Origin: Annulohypoxylon bovei var. microspora
Lineage: Eukaryota > Ascomycota > Sordariomycetes > Xylariales > Hypoxylaceae
NCBI GenBank assembly: GCA_022836615.1
Contig: MU405228.1
Coordinates: 186,001-250,000 of the forward strand
Direction: 5' to 3'
Length of the DNA: 64,000 nt
Numbering within the stretch: the stretch's first letter is position 1; the number at the start of each line of letters is the position of its first letter. The notes beneath the pieces are model-generated. The model did no database searches and was not told the DNA's origin. It saw only the letters and a program-made list of their open reading frames with translations. A program made the position numbers and the translations under genes. Positions 32,445 to 43,536 of the stretch are shown here, piece after piece.

Positions 32445-33159
32445 GGAGTAGCAATATGTTATACAATATTTCCTTAATTCACGATTACGGCATGTTTGGA
32501 GTTCTGGGAATATCGAAGGGACCGGCTAATGGGAGGACGAGATACCAATATGATCAAGGAATGGTCGGGTTATAGGTATGTGGGACTATCTTGCACGATA
32601 CTCAACACGTGGAGATGAGCATTCAGAAGAGCGCGTCGAGGATGAAATGGATGTTCTTGAGCTCGAGCTCGAGCATGGCAATACCCTTGATATGTATTTT
32701 TATTGTTTTTATACATTGTACAAATCTGAACCCATCAAGTGCACATACATATGTAGCTGAAGGGTAGAAGGTGTATGCGCACAAGGAGGCAAACCAGACT
32801 TATTCGAATAGTAATCTATGATATTAGAAGCCTGGGCTGCCAGTAGGTGATAATAGTGAATCGGTACCTACCCACGTAAATCCACGGGTGCTGTTGAAGG
32901 TAGAAACGGCAGAATATAGGGACCTCAATCTTTAGAATAGAAGGGTACGAGAAACAACGTTGCTAGGGTATTTTGTTCGTTGACTTTGACGCCCGCATAT
33001 TCATCATCTGCACAGTCATCGTCTTCAAACCAACCTATTTTGTCACCCGATTCTTCGATTTCGTCAAGACACCGACTCGTTTACTTCCTTCTTTTTACCC
33101 AACCCTAATTACTCGTCTACCTTATTTTCTTAGACTATACTAAGACTGCTTTATAAGCA
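32445..33159. other. Spacer between the SYLF gene and ARP9
   Basis: It contains the SYLF 3' flank, a repeated GAGCTC element (GAGCTCGAGCTCGAGC at about 32657-32675) and, from 33000, a pyrimidine-rich leader for ARP9. I see no gene. Confidence 0.5.
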
Positions 33160-33635
33160 ATGCCGGGAAAAAGGGGTAGGAAGGGTAGGAAGGGTAGGAA
33201 GAGGTCGGTAGGAAATCAAGAGAATCTGTAAGCATGGTGATGTCTTCTTAATCTGCTTATCAGGTATCTTGGCGCCTCGCCTATCGTCTCCATTCTATTT
33301 AAGCTCAGCTACGTGGGTACATGCATGGATATTGGAATACGGATTAACATCTCTCCAGGCAAGAGCAGACTCCACCGGCTCTATCCACACCTTCTCAGCC
33401 ACAAATCCCGCCTCAGCCACAAGCGACTATCCCAGTCTCGAATAGAAGTGGGCGCGTCGTCGCGCTTCCAGGAATTCGCGAATATCAAGACGGCGATATT
33501 ACCAACGACGAAAATCATAACGGCGGCGATCCCGTTAACGGAGCAACCTCAAGTACCCAGAGATCATCGTGCAAGAAGCTTGCGCGCAAGCTATTTGCGA
33601 CTCAACGTCCCTATTCCGACCGTAAGCCCTTCAAG

Positions 33636-35765
33636 ATGGCCAGTCAACAGGGGAAATGGCGAGAGGACCAAGTCCTCATCATCTGCCCCGGCAGCCTGAC
33701 TACCATGGCCCAGCTAGGATGTAGCGAGCTTACTCCTCCGGCGCATCGCATTCCCACGAGAATGTTCAAAGACCCCGAGACCAAGGAATATACACCTTAC
33801 CGCATATACAAGCGTAAGAAGGCTAGCGCATCAGGAAATGTCAAAGACGAGAAGAATGATGATAATTGGGAGTATGTTGAAGATCGCGACAGTGTTGAGG
33901 GTGCAATTTATCCCCTACAGGGTGGTCGCATCGTCAATATGGTGGCATTCCTGGCATTCCTCGATCACGTTCATAGTTTACTCACAACCACCTACCACAA
34001 CACCCCTATCCTATTGATGGCATCACCACAATGGACACGACCTTGCTGCGAAACAATCGCGCGCTACGTATTTGAGAAGACTAAGACTCCTGCTCTATGC
34101 TTGTTGAATAGCGCGGTCGCAACACAGTATGGTATGAAGTGGCCGACTTTGACGATTGTGGACATTGGCTTCGAGAAAGTTGATGTTACCTGCATACACG
34201 AGTACCTGATCGTCAACCAGAAGCAATTAGGCAATCCTAACCCGTTTCGAGATATCTCCGGTGGAGAGATTTTTACCCAGAAGCTGCTGTCACTTCTGAA
34301 GAGTAAAAACTTCACCTATGACATGGCCGAGCAACTCAAGAAGAGCCCCTTATGCGAAGTCTTACCTTACGCGCCCGAAGCGGAAAACTTGATGGAGCTT
34401 CCTACGGATAATCCAACTTTAGCCGCCGGTCAAGTTATCAGCGCTGCCCCACCTAGCGGGGAAGGCGTAAGAGTCGTTGAGCCTCCGAAACCCACTACTG
34501 CCTTTGGTGGTGAGACGGACGGCGGAGTTGTGGAGGGAAAGGAGGCTGATGAAGGTGTTCTCGATGTAGCCAACATTGTTACTAGCGGTAATACGCGGGA
34601 ATTCCTCGCAAAGAAGGAAAAGGAGAAGGCTGAGAAGGCAAAGACGAAGAAGCAAGGCAAGGGTCAGGAAGCCGAGCCTGCGACGGCCAAGCCAGCTCGG
34701 TTGCCTAACTCCAAGAGGAAGGTTAACGTGTTCCACTATGAGGAACTTTTCCACGAGGACGTGCAAGTTACTATCTCGAATGGAGCCCCCAAGACACAAC
34801 CTGCTGCTTCGACAAATGGTGCTGCGCCTGCGGGTGATGCGCAGACTACCGAAGGTGCACCTGGCGCCCAAGAGACTAAGCATGTAGCCTCAGCAGATGC
34901 GAATGGTGGTGCTGTGGAGTTTGCGAACAATGCTATTGGCACGGAACGACGGATAAAGCGAGTGCGACGAGATATTGAGATCGAACTTGAGAGATTCCTC
35001 TTCGCAGATCGCTGCGAGATAAACCGTATCACGGACACGATCTATCAAACAATCCAGGGCATCGAGGAGCTTTACAAGCGCCCCGGCTGTTGGGACAACA
35101 TCGTCTTTGTCGGAAACGGCAGCCGTCTGCGCGGCCTCAAAGACAACATCATGCAGACTCTTATTGCGCGCCACATGGTCTCACCTAGCACCGCCACCAT
35201 TTTTACTTCAGAGCTGCCCTCGAACATGGCGACACCGAGCGGCACCGGTTCTCAGACACCCACCGGCTCCTTCACCGGCCAGCTCCCGACCACGAGCTCG
35301 GTCAACCCGCTACTACAAGCGGCGACAACAGCCTCGCTCGGCGTCCCAGGCTCGACGATGGCCCCCGGCTCGACCGCAGGCGATATTATATCAGGCCACC
35401 ACTCGCACGGCCAGTCGCCGATGAGCATCAAGCAGGCACCTCCGCCTACGTACCTTGCGGAGTGGACCAAGAACGGCTTCGAGGAGGCCATGTTCCTCGG
35501 TTCTCTCATCGCGGCCCGGCTCGCTTTCTGCGTCCATAACTTGGACGTCCAGACGACTGAGTCGCAACGCATGATGAGTCTTAATCGCGTCGATTACAAG
35601 TAAGCCTTTTCTTCCTCTATCCGCCCTTTTTTCTTTGCCCTTGCCTCTACCCTTTTCCTGTCCCACTAGTTGGATACGAAGAAATAAAGATTCTGTGGCT
35701 AACGACGTGTCTACTACAGCGAGCACGGCCCCAAACTGGTCAACTCCCACTCAATGCTGGGTTGA
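33636..35765 (+). CDS. ARP9: Actin-related protein 9 (SWI/SNF and RSC subunit)
   Basis: The model uses ATG 33636, with exons 33636-35599 and 35720-35765 and a 120-nt intron (gtaagc ... tactacag); the product is 669 aa. Arp9 pairs with Arp7 in the SWI/SNF and RSC chromatin remodellers, where it binds the HSA helix of the ATPase. Visible actin-fold segments are VLIICPGSLTTMAQLG (phosphate-1-like loop, degenerate as usual for Arp9), PILLMASPQWTRPCCETIARYVFE, LTIVDIGFEKVDVTCIHEY, and the C-terminal IVFVGNGSRLRGLKDNI and EEAMFLGSLIAARLAF. A Lys/Glu-rich insertion sits near residues 320-355 and Ser/Thr/Gly-rich linkers in the last quarter. The tiny last exon supplies the conserved end NEHGPKLVNSHSMLG. 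The frame is also open upstream of the ATG (see findings). Confidence 0.88.
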
Positions 35766-36471
35766 ACGTGAGCGCCTGGCAAGGGAACTACGAAGGGTCT
35801 GGTTCCTAGTCGGGCAGTTCTAATTCTTTGTTCGCTGCGTATTCCCCCCCACGGAGTTTCGGTTATGAAGACAAAAGTCCTTTTTTCCAAGGGCACGGGC
35901 GGTGTAATGTTTGCCCCTACGGTTGTCTTCCTCGGGGATCGGCTTCGCGAGCCAGATCCAAGGCATTTGAGGGGGACGTTTGCAATTAGGCTGAACTATA
36001 ATTGCTATATTGTTGGATTTTGAGGCGCCGTTTGTGCTCTCGTGTACTGGTGATGGTCGACTGCTCGTGAGTATGGAGTGGGGATGTGCGGCTGTACCAT
36101 AGTCATAGTCCTAATCACGACGAATTCTAACTATAACTATATGATTTGCGTATAACTATGAGTGAGAGTGAGAGTTGACTCCTTAACAACATTGTAGTGT
36201 AGTAAGGGTCGATCTACCGGTGCTCTAGAGTATCTGCTCACTTCACGTGGGTAGGTATTGCTTCTCTATCTAGAGCGCATTCAATTTAGAGCGCGTGTAG
36301 GTACCTAGCGGTACTCATGCCAGGCCGCTTCTAGACTCGAACTTGGTTTTACAACGTTTAAATTTTTATGTCATCCTTGATTTCTAATAGTCGATACACA
36401 ACGATGGTTGCCTGACTACCTACCTGATAAAAGGTTTAGGCGCGAAATAACCCTTAGAGGCATTACCCCAT
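35766..36471. other. Spacer between ARP9 and ZTA1 3' ends (convergent)
   Basis: Both neighbours end here, so this is 3' flanking sequence. GAGTGAGAGTGAGAG lies at about 36161-36175, and ACCTAGCGGTAC/CTACCTACCTG motifs are near 36300 and 36417. No gene seen. Confidence 0.5.
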
Positions 36472-37891
36472 TCACTTACTAGGATCCAACAACAGCTTCC
36501 CCGACGTCTTCCTGCCCTCCAAATCGTCCTGCGCCCTCGCGACCTCGCTCAGGGGGTACACCTCGTGGATCCTAGCATCCAGCCCGTCCTTAACAATAAA
36601 GTCGAACAGCTCATTACTATAGGCCTCGAGCTCGTCGCGGGTGGCGACGTAGTTAGCAACGGTAGGGCGCAGCAGGCGCGCGTTCTTGGCCGTGAGGCGC
36701 GCGATGGTGACGGGCGGCACGGCGCCGCTCGCGTTGCCGAACGACACGAGGCTGCCCTTGCGCGCCAGCACCTCCAGGCTCAGGTCGAACGTCGACCTGC
36801 CCACGCCGTCGAACACCGCCACCACGCCCTTCCCCGACGTCAGTTCCGAGACGCGCTGCTTCACGTCCTCGACGCTGTAGTTGATCACGTGCTCGGCCCC
36901 GGCCTTGAGCGCCGTCGCGACTTTGGCGGGCGTGGAGGCCGTGCCGATGGCGTGCGCGCCGATCGACTTGAGCAGCTGCACGAGCCAGAGCCCGGTGCCG
37001 CCCGCGGCTGCGTGCACGAGCACCCAGTCACCTTTCTGCACGGGGTGCGCTTCGCGCACGAGGGTTAGGGCTGTCAGGCCTTGGAGTAGAGAGGCCGCGG
37101 CGACTTGGGGCGGGAGCGAGGAGGGGATCTTGATGGCGTGGGAGGCGCCGACTGCGGTGTATTGGGCGTAGGCGCTGTCGGCCATCCTGGGAGCGGGTTA
37201 GCGTGCTGTGTGCTTAGGACTGAGACAAGAGGGTTGGAATATAGGATTGTGTTCCTCATTCGAACTCCTGGTGCTTCTGCGAGAGAGAGTCGTTGGGTGG
37301 TATAAGGGGGCTAGGGACGAAAAGGGGGGTGTGCCAAGCCGGGAAGGGGTTTAAGCGTAGGATAGACGTGATTTAAGAACACGCATTTCCTGCAACGAGA
37401 TAAATTTGTCTCTATACGTACCATACAACTTTGTCACCCTCTTTGAGCCCGTAGAGCTCGCCGCCGCCCGTCTTAACGATGGTGCCTTCGGCCTCCCGGC
37501 CGAGGATATACGGGAAATAGGCCGCCGGGTACAGGCCGCTGCGGAAGTATCTACACATAACATATGTCATTAGTAAAACAAGCATTGAACGGCCAATGCC
37601 TCCGCGTCAAGAAGAAACTCACGTGTCGATGAAGTTCACTCCGATATAGTCATTCTTAACTAGGATTTGGCCTTCGACAAGAGCTGGGACGGGCAAGTCG
37701 GTCTTGTACTGGAGGACTTCAGTACCGCCCGTCTTCTCGATGATGACGCCCTTCTGCGTGCTTGGTACAGAAGCCATAGTGCGAATATAGATTGTTGGTG
37801 TCTTCTTGTGTAAGTGAAATGCGATGCTGGATACTCGACTCCTAGAGCTGTAAGCTAGCAAACGAGACGAGGCTGTTCTTATAGAGGACAT
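36472..37891 (-). CDS. ZTA1: Zeta-crystallin-type NADPH:quinone oxidoreductase
   Basis: Three exons, 37891-37623, 37550-37422 and 37186-36472, give 370 aa with all junctions GT-AG and in phase. This is a medium-chain reductase of the quinone oxidoreductase branch, which reduces quinones one electron at a time with NADPH and lacks catalytic zinc. Landmarks are VGVNFIDTYFRSGLYP, LGREAEGTIVKTGGG, the nucleotide-binding VLVHAAAGGTGLWLVQLLKSIGAHAIGT (Rossmann AxxGxxG), AEHVINYSVEDV and VFDGVGRSTFDLSLEVLARKGSLVSFGNASG. The N-terminal 38 residues are basic and Ser/Arg-rich with no acidic residues, as in a mitochondrial presequence. A second ATG at 37777 (MASVPSTQKG) would give the cytosolic form at the length of the yeast protein. 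Exon 3 is markedly GC-rich. Confidence 0.92.
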
Positions 37892-38347
37892 CTACACCGA
37901 TTCTACCTCCGGGGATTTCGGTATTTTAAAAATGAGCCGAGAGGTTATACGAAACCCGTACTGAGCCTGGGATTTATGGTTTTACACAAAGAAAACTGAC
38001 TTTCAGGTCGCCTAAGCTATGGCGAAAGTGACGCCATTGAAGCTGAACCCCTCCTGCCCCGCAAGGTAATCAAAGCCGTAGCATCGGACCCGGAACGTTA
38101 ACCGGCCGAGTAAGCTGCAACACAGGGTTAGAATTAGGCCGTAGGATCTCTTTGTAAGCAATATCTGGCATCTGGATTAGAAATCACAATTTATTTGTTG
38201 AGATTTTTTCTATTAGACTCGGCCGAGTCTTACCGTGGATTTTGATCCATCATCTATGACCCAGGGGGTTGGTTCGTGAACATCCTGTCTATGTCATCTT
38301 ATCTCATTGTTTTCACGTACATTTCCTTCTAGCTGGCATATCCTACA
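37892..38347. other. Spacer between ZTA1 promoter and CCT4 3' end
   Basis: CGGCCGAG occurs twice (about 38102 and 38219). No gene or repeat of note. Confidence 0.5.
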
Positions 38348-40113
38348 TTACCGCGTCAAGGCGATATCGTCAATTCTGAGGATCATCTTGACCGTCTCAG
38401 CTGCCAGCTCGATAGCACTTGTGCTCACCAATAACGGTTGTAGCACATTCTCCTTGGCGATGTTCGAGTTAACACCGCCGCTCTTGATACTAACTCCCGC
38501 GTTCTTCTCTCCCATCTCGTGCCGATGTCGTAGATCTGTAACTACTTTGATGCTGTTCAACCCAGCGTTTTCTGCCAGGGTAGTGGGTATCACCTCCAGA
38601 GCGTCCGCGAAGGCTTTCCAGCAGATTGCCTCCGTCCCAGCCAGCGAGCGTGCCTGCTTGGAGAGCTGAGCGGCTATCTCGATCTCCGGTGCGCCACCAC
38701 CCGCGATAAGAGCCTTCTTCTTGACCAGGCAGCGGATAACGCAAAGAGCATCGTGGAGCGAGCGCTCAGCTTCGTCTAGAATCATGGTGTTGGCACCGCG
38801 GCAGACTATCGAGACCGTTTTTCCTGCTGACTTCGTACCCGTGACCTTGACCATTCGCGCACCATTTGATTGAGACTCCTCAACAAGATCAGCCGTTCCG
38901 AGCTTGTCCTCAGTGAAAGAGTCGATATCCGCAATCGGTTTACAGCCGGTAGATTTGCAGATGAATTCAACCTCGTCTCGCTCAATATCCTTAATGGCAA
39001 GGATGTTAAGTTTGGCAAGGAAGTGTAGAGAAAGGTCGTTGACAGCATCGCGTAAGATGGACTTTTGTATCAAGAGGACGTTGCACTTGGCCTTCTTGAT
39101 CTTCTTGACCAGGTTAAGGAGGTAAAGCCGTTCCTCTTTGACAATCTTGTCCATCTGACGATAGTCGTTGACTTGGATAGTGTTCTCCATCTATACATAT
39201 TATTAGAAAATAGTAGGGACAAGTAATCGATATTGACTTACATCTGGCTTCGGGGGACTTAGCTGGAACTGGATCAGGCCGATCTTGGCCTTCTCCATTC
39301 TCACGGGTCCACCAGCTTGTTTCATAACCGGCTGGTTGAGAACGAGTCCATCCACTAGCTCACTGTCCTCTATCGTGCCTCCCACTTTCTTGACGATTCT
39401 AATGTTCTTCAAGTCAACGTTATCCGCCGTCTTGATGTCGATGGTCTTCGTAACCGAGTTGACCGCCATGGGTCCCAACAAACCAGAGTACTGGGAAACA
39501 ATCTTGGAGGACAAGGAAGTATTCGCTGCTTGAAGAAGGGCGGCGGTATCGTTTAAGGAGATGGGCTGAGACATTTCATGAAGGATCTGAACTGCTGCCG
39601 CCGCCGCTCTCTGGAAAGACTCGGAGATAACCGAGGGATGGATTCCCTTGGATAACAATCTGTCCGCTGCACCAAGCAACGCACCGCATATGACCACTAC
39701 TGATGTTGTGCCATCTCCTGCCTCGACATCCTGTGCTGCCGAAAGGTTGACCAGCATCTTAGCTGTTGGGTGCATGACGGACATGCTCTTCAACATCGTG
39801 TTTCCATCGTTCGTGATTATAGTCTCGCCTCTGCCGCTCCTGATCATCTTGTCCATTCCTCGAGGACCTAAGGAAGTTCTGATAGCATCGGCAACAGCTG
39901 TTAGGTTTTAGTAGGTGTACCAAAAGAGCTAAAAGGTATGCAAATACCTCTAGCAGCAACGATATTCGAAGATCGAACGGCGATGGGCTTTTCCTTATCC
40001 TACTATCTGTTAACACAAGACTCCAGAGTTCTGAGGTAAAGGTTGGGTGCAAGCAATCATACTCTGAAAGTAGCGTTGGAATTGCCACCGGCGGAGTGCG
40101 CTGCGGTAGCCAT
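38348..40113 (-). CDS. CCT4: T-complex chaperonin CCT/TRiC subunit delta
   Basis: Four exons, 40113-40063, 39999-39948, 39897-39242 and 39190-38348, give 533 aa. CCT4 is one of eight subunits of the cytosolic group II chaperonin that folds actin, tubulin and WD-repeat proteins. Signatures are TSLGPRGMDKMI, ITNDGNTMLKSMSVMHPTAKML, the ATPase motif EAGDGTTSVVVI, GGGAPEIEIAAQL and the delta-type C-terminus ILRIDDIALTR. Introns cluster in the first 200 bp of the coding region, as is common for highly expressed fungal genes. The exon 1/2 joint uses acceptor agtag after a short pyrimidine-poor tract; it restores DKEKPIAVRSSNI, which matches the family. The gene is divergent from RPT1, with 547 bp between start codons. 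Very secure. Confidence 0.96.
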
Positions 40114-40660
40114 GATGAATTAAGAGCTTAATAGCAAATAGTACGTTTTACGAGAAGTAGGGTTCCAAATGGGATGAGGAAAAGTAGAAAATGAAAAAGA
40201 TGTTAAATTTTGCTGTAGTTAGGTACTCCTATTATGGAAGTGGCCGCCTTGATAAAAGCTCCCCGCGCAGGCTGTGATATTTTTTTGGTACCCAGAGTTT
40301 AGTAAAATAAAAACGTTCCCGGGGTAGCTGCGAGGCTACATACCCACTAATCCTAATAAGGTATAGTTGCATAGTACGTACCCATCTTTACTGGGAGCTG
40401 CGACTCTCTAGGCAATGAACGAGCTTATGCAACCACATTTGTCTATCATCAGTGACAACTTCGCCCAGCCCAAGCTTCTTCTAGTTGCCATTCGCAACCT
40501 TGGAACTCTCCAATTTCATCAACAATCCGCCCGTCCCACAAACGACACACAACCGCCTTTACAAAATTATCCTCACATTCTCTCATTCTCCCATTCGTTC
40601 GCTTCTTTTTATTCATAATAATCCTGACGGGCTCCTTGATTACAGGAGCTTTTTAACAAA
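40114..40660. other. Divergent promoter region CCT4 / RPT1
   Basis: This 547-bp spacer sits between two protein-homeostasis genes transcribed apart. The RPT1-proximal part is a C/A/T-rich leader. I looked for a proteasome-associated GGTGGCAAA element and for clustered nGAAn heat-shock elements and saw neither in clear form. Function as a shared promoter is inferred only from geometry. Confidence 0.55.
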
Positions 40661-42098
40661 ATGGTAATGCTACTTCTACGTGTTTTGTCAAGGGTATTTA
40701 TTAACTAATGGTAATCTAGCCTTCTGCCACCGGATCAAATTGGGAGAAGTACCAGAAGAAGTTCGCCGACGACGAAATAGAAGAGAAGAAGATCACGCCT
40801 CTATCAGACGAGTAAACTTTAAACCCAATCTTATACCGGTTTTATTTCCCGACGCCACTAACCTTGCAATCAGAGATATCCAAGTTCTAAAGACTTACGG
40901 AGCGGCACCTTACGGCACGGCGCTCAAGAACCTAGAGAAGCAGATCAAGGACAAGCAACAGGCTGTAGATGAGAAGATAGGCGTTAAGGAATCCGACACG
41001 GGACTCGCGCCACCTCATCTGTGGGATGTCGCCGCTGACCGTCAACGCATGTCCGAGGAGCAGCCGCTTCAGGTAGCGCGGTGCACCAAGATCATCGCCG
41101 ACGAGAAGGACGAGACCAAGAGCAAATATGTCATCAACGTAAAACAGATCGCAAAGTTTGTTGTTCAGCTAGGCGAGCGCGTATCCCCCACCGATATCGA
41201 GGAGGGCATGCGTGTGGGCGTCGACCGAAATAAATACCAGATTCTCTTACCTCTACCACCCAAGATCGACGCCAGCGTTACCATGATGACGGTCGAAGAG
41301 AAACCCGACGTCACTTACGGCGATGTTGGTGGTTGCAAGGAACAGGTTGAGAAGCTGAGAGAAGTCGTGGAGATGCCGCTGCTGTCGCCCGAGCGATTCG
41401 TTGCTCTCGGTATCGATCCTCCGAAGGGTGCTCTGCTATATGGCCCCCCTGGTACCGGAAAGACCCTCTGCGCCCGAGCTGTCGCGAACAGAACGGATGC
41501 CACATTCATCCGAGTTATCGGTAGCGAATTGGTACAGAAGTATGTTGGTGAAGGAGCCAGGATGGTGCGAGAGCTCTTTGAGATGGCGCGAACCAAGAAG
41601 GCTTGCATCATCTTCTTCGACGAGATCGATGCGGTTGGTGGTGCCCGATTCGACGACGGAGCCGGTGGGGACAACGAGGTCCAACGAACTATGCTGGAAC
41701 TAATCACCCAGCTGGACGGCTTCGACGCCCGTGGAAACATCAAGGTCATGTTCGCAACCAACAGACCCTCCACGTTAGACCCCGCACTTATGAGACCCGG
41801 TCGTATCGACCGCAAGATCGAGTTCTCGCTGCCGGATCTCGAGGGACGAGCGAACATCCTACGCATCCACGCCAAGAGCATGTCGGTGGAGCGTGATATC
41901 CGATGGGAGCTGATCTCCCGTCTCTGCCCCAACGCTACCGGTGCCGAACTGCGCAGCGTCTGTACAGAGGCCGGCATGTTCGCCATCCGAGCGAGGAGGA
42001 AGGTCGCCTCGGAGAAGGACTTCTTGAGCGCCGTGGACAAGGTCATCAAGGGCAACCTGAAATTCAACTCGACCGCCACGTACATGCAATACAACTAG
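40661..42098 (+). CDS. RPT1: 26S proteasome regulatory ATPase Rpt1
   Basis: Three exons, 40661-40663, 40720-40811 and 40874-42098, give 439 aa. The first coding exon is just the ATG: donor gtaatg follows it directly and exon 2 begins CCT TCT GCC (PSATGSNWEKYQKKF), the conserved Rpt1 N-terminus. Rpt1 is one of six AAA+ ATPases forming the base ring of the 19S particle that unfolds substrates. Motifs are an N-terminal coiled coil and OB region, Walker A GPPGTGKT, Walker B IIFFDEIDA, the second region of homology ATNRPSTLDPALMRPGRIDRKIEF, and the C-terminal YMQYN tail that docks toward the 20S alpha ring. The length is typical. A long minus-strand frame (41315-42094) is only a shadow of this conserved gene. 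Confidence 0.96.
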
Positions 42099-42711
42099 AA
42101 AGCGAACCTATCTGGACGGGGTATCTGAAATGTACGAGTAGATAGATAATGGGACAAACGGCTACACAGGATTTCTGTATTCCGAGGTAGCTAGCAATAA
42201 GCATAGCTAATAGAGCGCCGTAGCGTCATTCTTGCTTCGTAACATGTTATCATTAGAGCGTAGTGTCTATAATAGGGGCGTGCGATTCCTGCTGAGCAAC
42301 CTTAGGCTCTCGCTACAGTATTTACATCATGTTATCCCCCTACAAGACACCCCGTCTGCCCATCCATCCACTATTATTACAAGCTGCAGCACAAGCCCTA
42401 GCAAAGTACTCCGACGATAATGAACACATCCATGGCTCAACAAAAAATATGGTATCTCAACTGAATAATTTGCTCCAACACAATGCGATGCGATGCGATG
42501 CGATGCGATGCCCGTTTGACACCATGCGAATACCCGAAGTGTGACGAATTCCTCCCCCTAAGGCTCTGCTGCGATAATATTTAGAGCTAGCTTCTTCTTC
42601 CTATCCTCATGCTCTCGGCTATCAGGAGAGCAGTTCCGATGCCCGGCGTCGCGACGTACAGCGGGCGTCGTCGTCGGCGCTGAATTAATATCCTCCGTGC
42701 GTCGGGGCGCC
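42099..42711. other. 3' spacer between RPT1 and the Cys-cluster gene (convergent)
   Basis: It contains the RPT1 3' flank and a pentanucleotide tandem repeat (annotated separately). The short frames here are not supported. Confidence 0.5.
42483..42511. repeat. Pentanucleotide tandem repeat (ATGCG)n
   Basis: There are five perfect ATGCG units plus ATGC, 29 bp. A simple microsatellite in a 3' spacer. Confidence 0.9.
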
Positions 42712-43536
42712 CTACGCCCCTTCCATGCCGGCCAGACATCCCAGGCACACGACGTCGCCCTCGGGGCCGCGCTCCACGCAGCAGCGGCTGCAGACCATCT
42801 CGCGGTGGCCGCGGCCGCTCCACCCCCCTCCCTTGCCCTGCTTCAGGCCCGGCTCCGGCTCCGGCTCGTAGCTGCTGCTGTCGTAGTCGACGTCTTGCAT
42901 CGCGAAGGACGCGGTTAGGTTCTCTTCTTCGGAAGCGCACGCGGGCCAGCCTGGGCACGCCCGGATGCACACGAAGCACGCGCGCTGCCCGCACCCCGCG
43001 CAGTCCGCGAAGCAGTCCAGGTCCGACTTCTTCGTCGGCTTGCGGTGGCAGATGTGGCACGCGCTTAGCAGGGCTTGCGGGTTGGGTCGGGCCGGCCGGC
43101 TGTTTTGCGGTGATGTGGGCGGTGTGGAGTACTCGGGGTGGGCGTGCGAGTGGTGGGACTGCTGCGACAAGTGGTGGGCCGGCAAGCTATTATAAGGATG
43201 ATGTAGGTGCTCGTCGTCGTCGTCGCTGGCTATCCGGAAGCGCTTGTTCACGGGCAGCGGGATGACCTTTCGCGGCATGTTGAGCATCGCGGAGGGGCCT
43301 CGGGCCGAGGGAGGGAGGATGAGTCGCTCGTTGTTGTTTATGGCGGAGAGGAGGTTCGTGGACTCGCTGTGTTGTATTGTTCTGGAGCGGACGTCGGAGT
43401 TAGTGGGCAAGGACCTCAAGTAGGACTTTGGCGAGCCGTACAGTGGCATCTGCGTCTCGGTGTGGTCGCTGTCATCCCGTCTCCTCTTCTTGCTCGGGCA
43501 GAAGGCCGGCAGCTCGAACGGCGTTATCGAAGGCAT
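42712..43536 (-). CDS. Conserved-looking protein with C-terminal cysteine cluster (274 aa)
   Basis: This is an intronless frame of 274 aa, MPSITPFELPAFCPSKKRRRDD at its start. I do not recognise the family. The first half is disordered, with a basic KKRRR patch near residue 17 that could be a nuclear-localisation signal, plus Ser/Pro/His-rich sequence. The last 120 residues hold about 14 cysteines in pairs: CHICHRKPTKKSDLDCF, CAGCGQRACFVCIRAC, CSRCCVERGPEGDVVCLGC. The spacing C-x2-C ... C-x2-C ... C-x2-C ... C-x2-C is what a cross-braced double zinc site (RING/PHD-like) would show, but no known consensus fits exactly. Codon third positions become strongly G/C toward the 3' end. Both upstream and downstream spacers lack partner exons. 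Function unknown; zinc binding is inferred. Confidence 0.75.
   Translation of the reverse strand: MPSITPFELPAFCPSKKRRRDDSDHTETQMPLYGSPKSYLRSLPTNSDVRSRTIQHSESTNLLSAINNNERLILPPSARGPSAMLNMPRKVIPLPVNKRFRIASDDDDEHLHHPYNSLPAHHLSQQSHHSHAHPEYSTPPTSPQNSRPARPNPQALLSACHICHRKPTKKSDLDCFADCAGCGQRACFVCIRACPGWPACASEEENLTASFAMQDVDYDSSSYEPEPEPGLKQGKGGGWSGRGHREMVCSRCCVERGPEGDVVCLGCLAGMEGA

Noticed and set aside
33313..33699. 128-codon plus frame upstream of ARP9
   Set aside because: It runs into the ARP9 coding region in a different frame; the Arp9-frame extension is the more sensible reading of this segment.
40114..40660. Proteasome-associated control element or heat-shock element cluster
   Set aside because: No GGTGGCAAA on either strand and no three or more properly phased nGAAn units seen.
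41315..42094. 259-codon minus-strand frame
   Set aside because: Shadow of the AAA+ domain of RPT1 on the plus strand.
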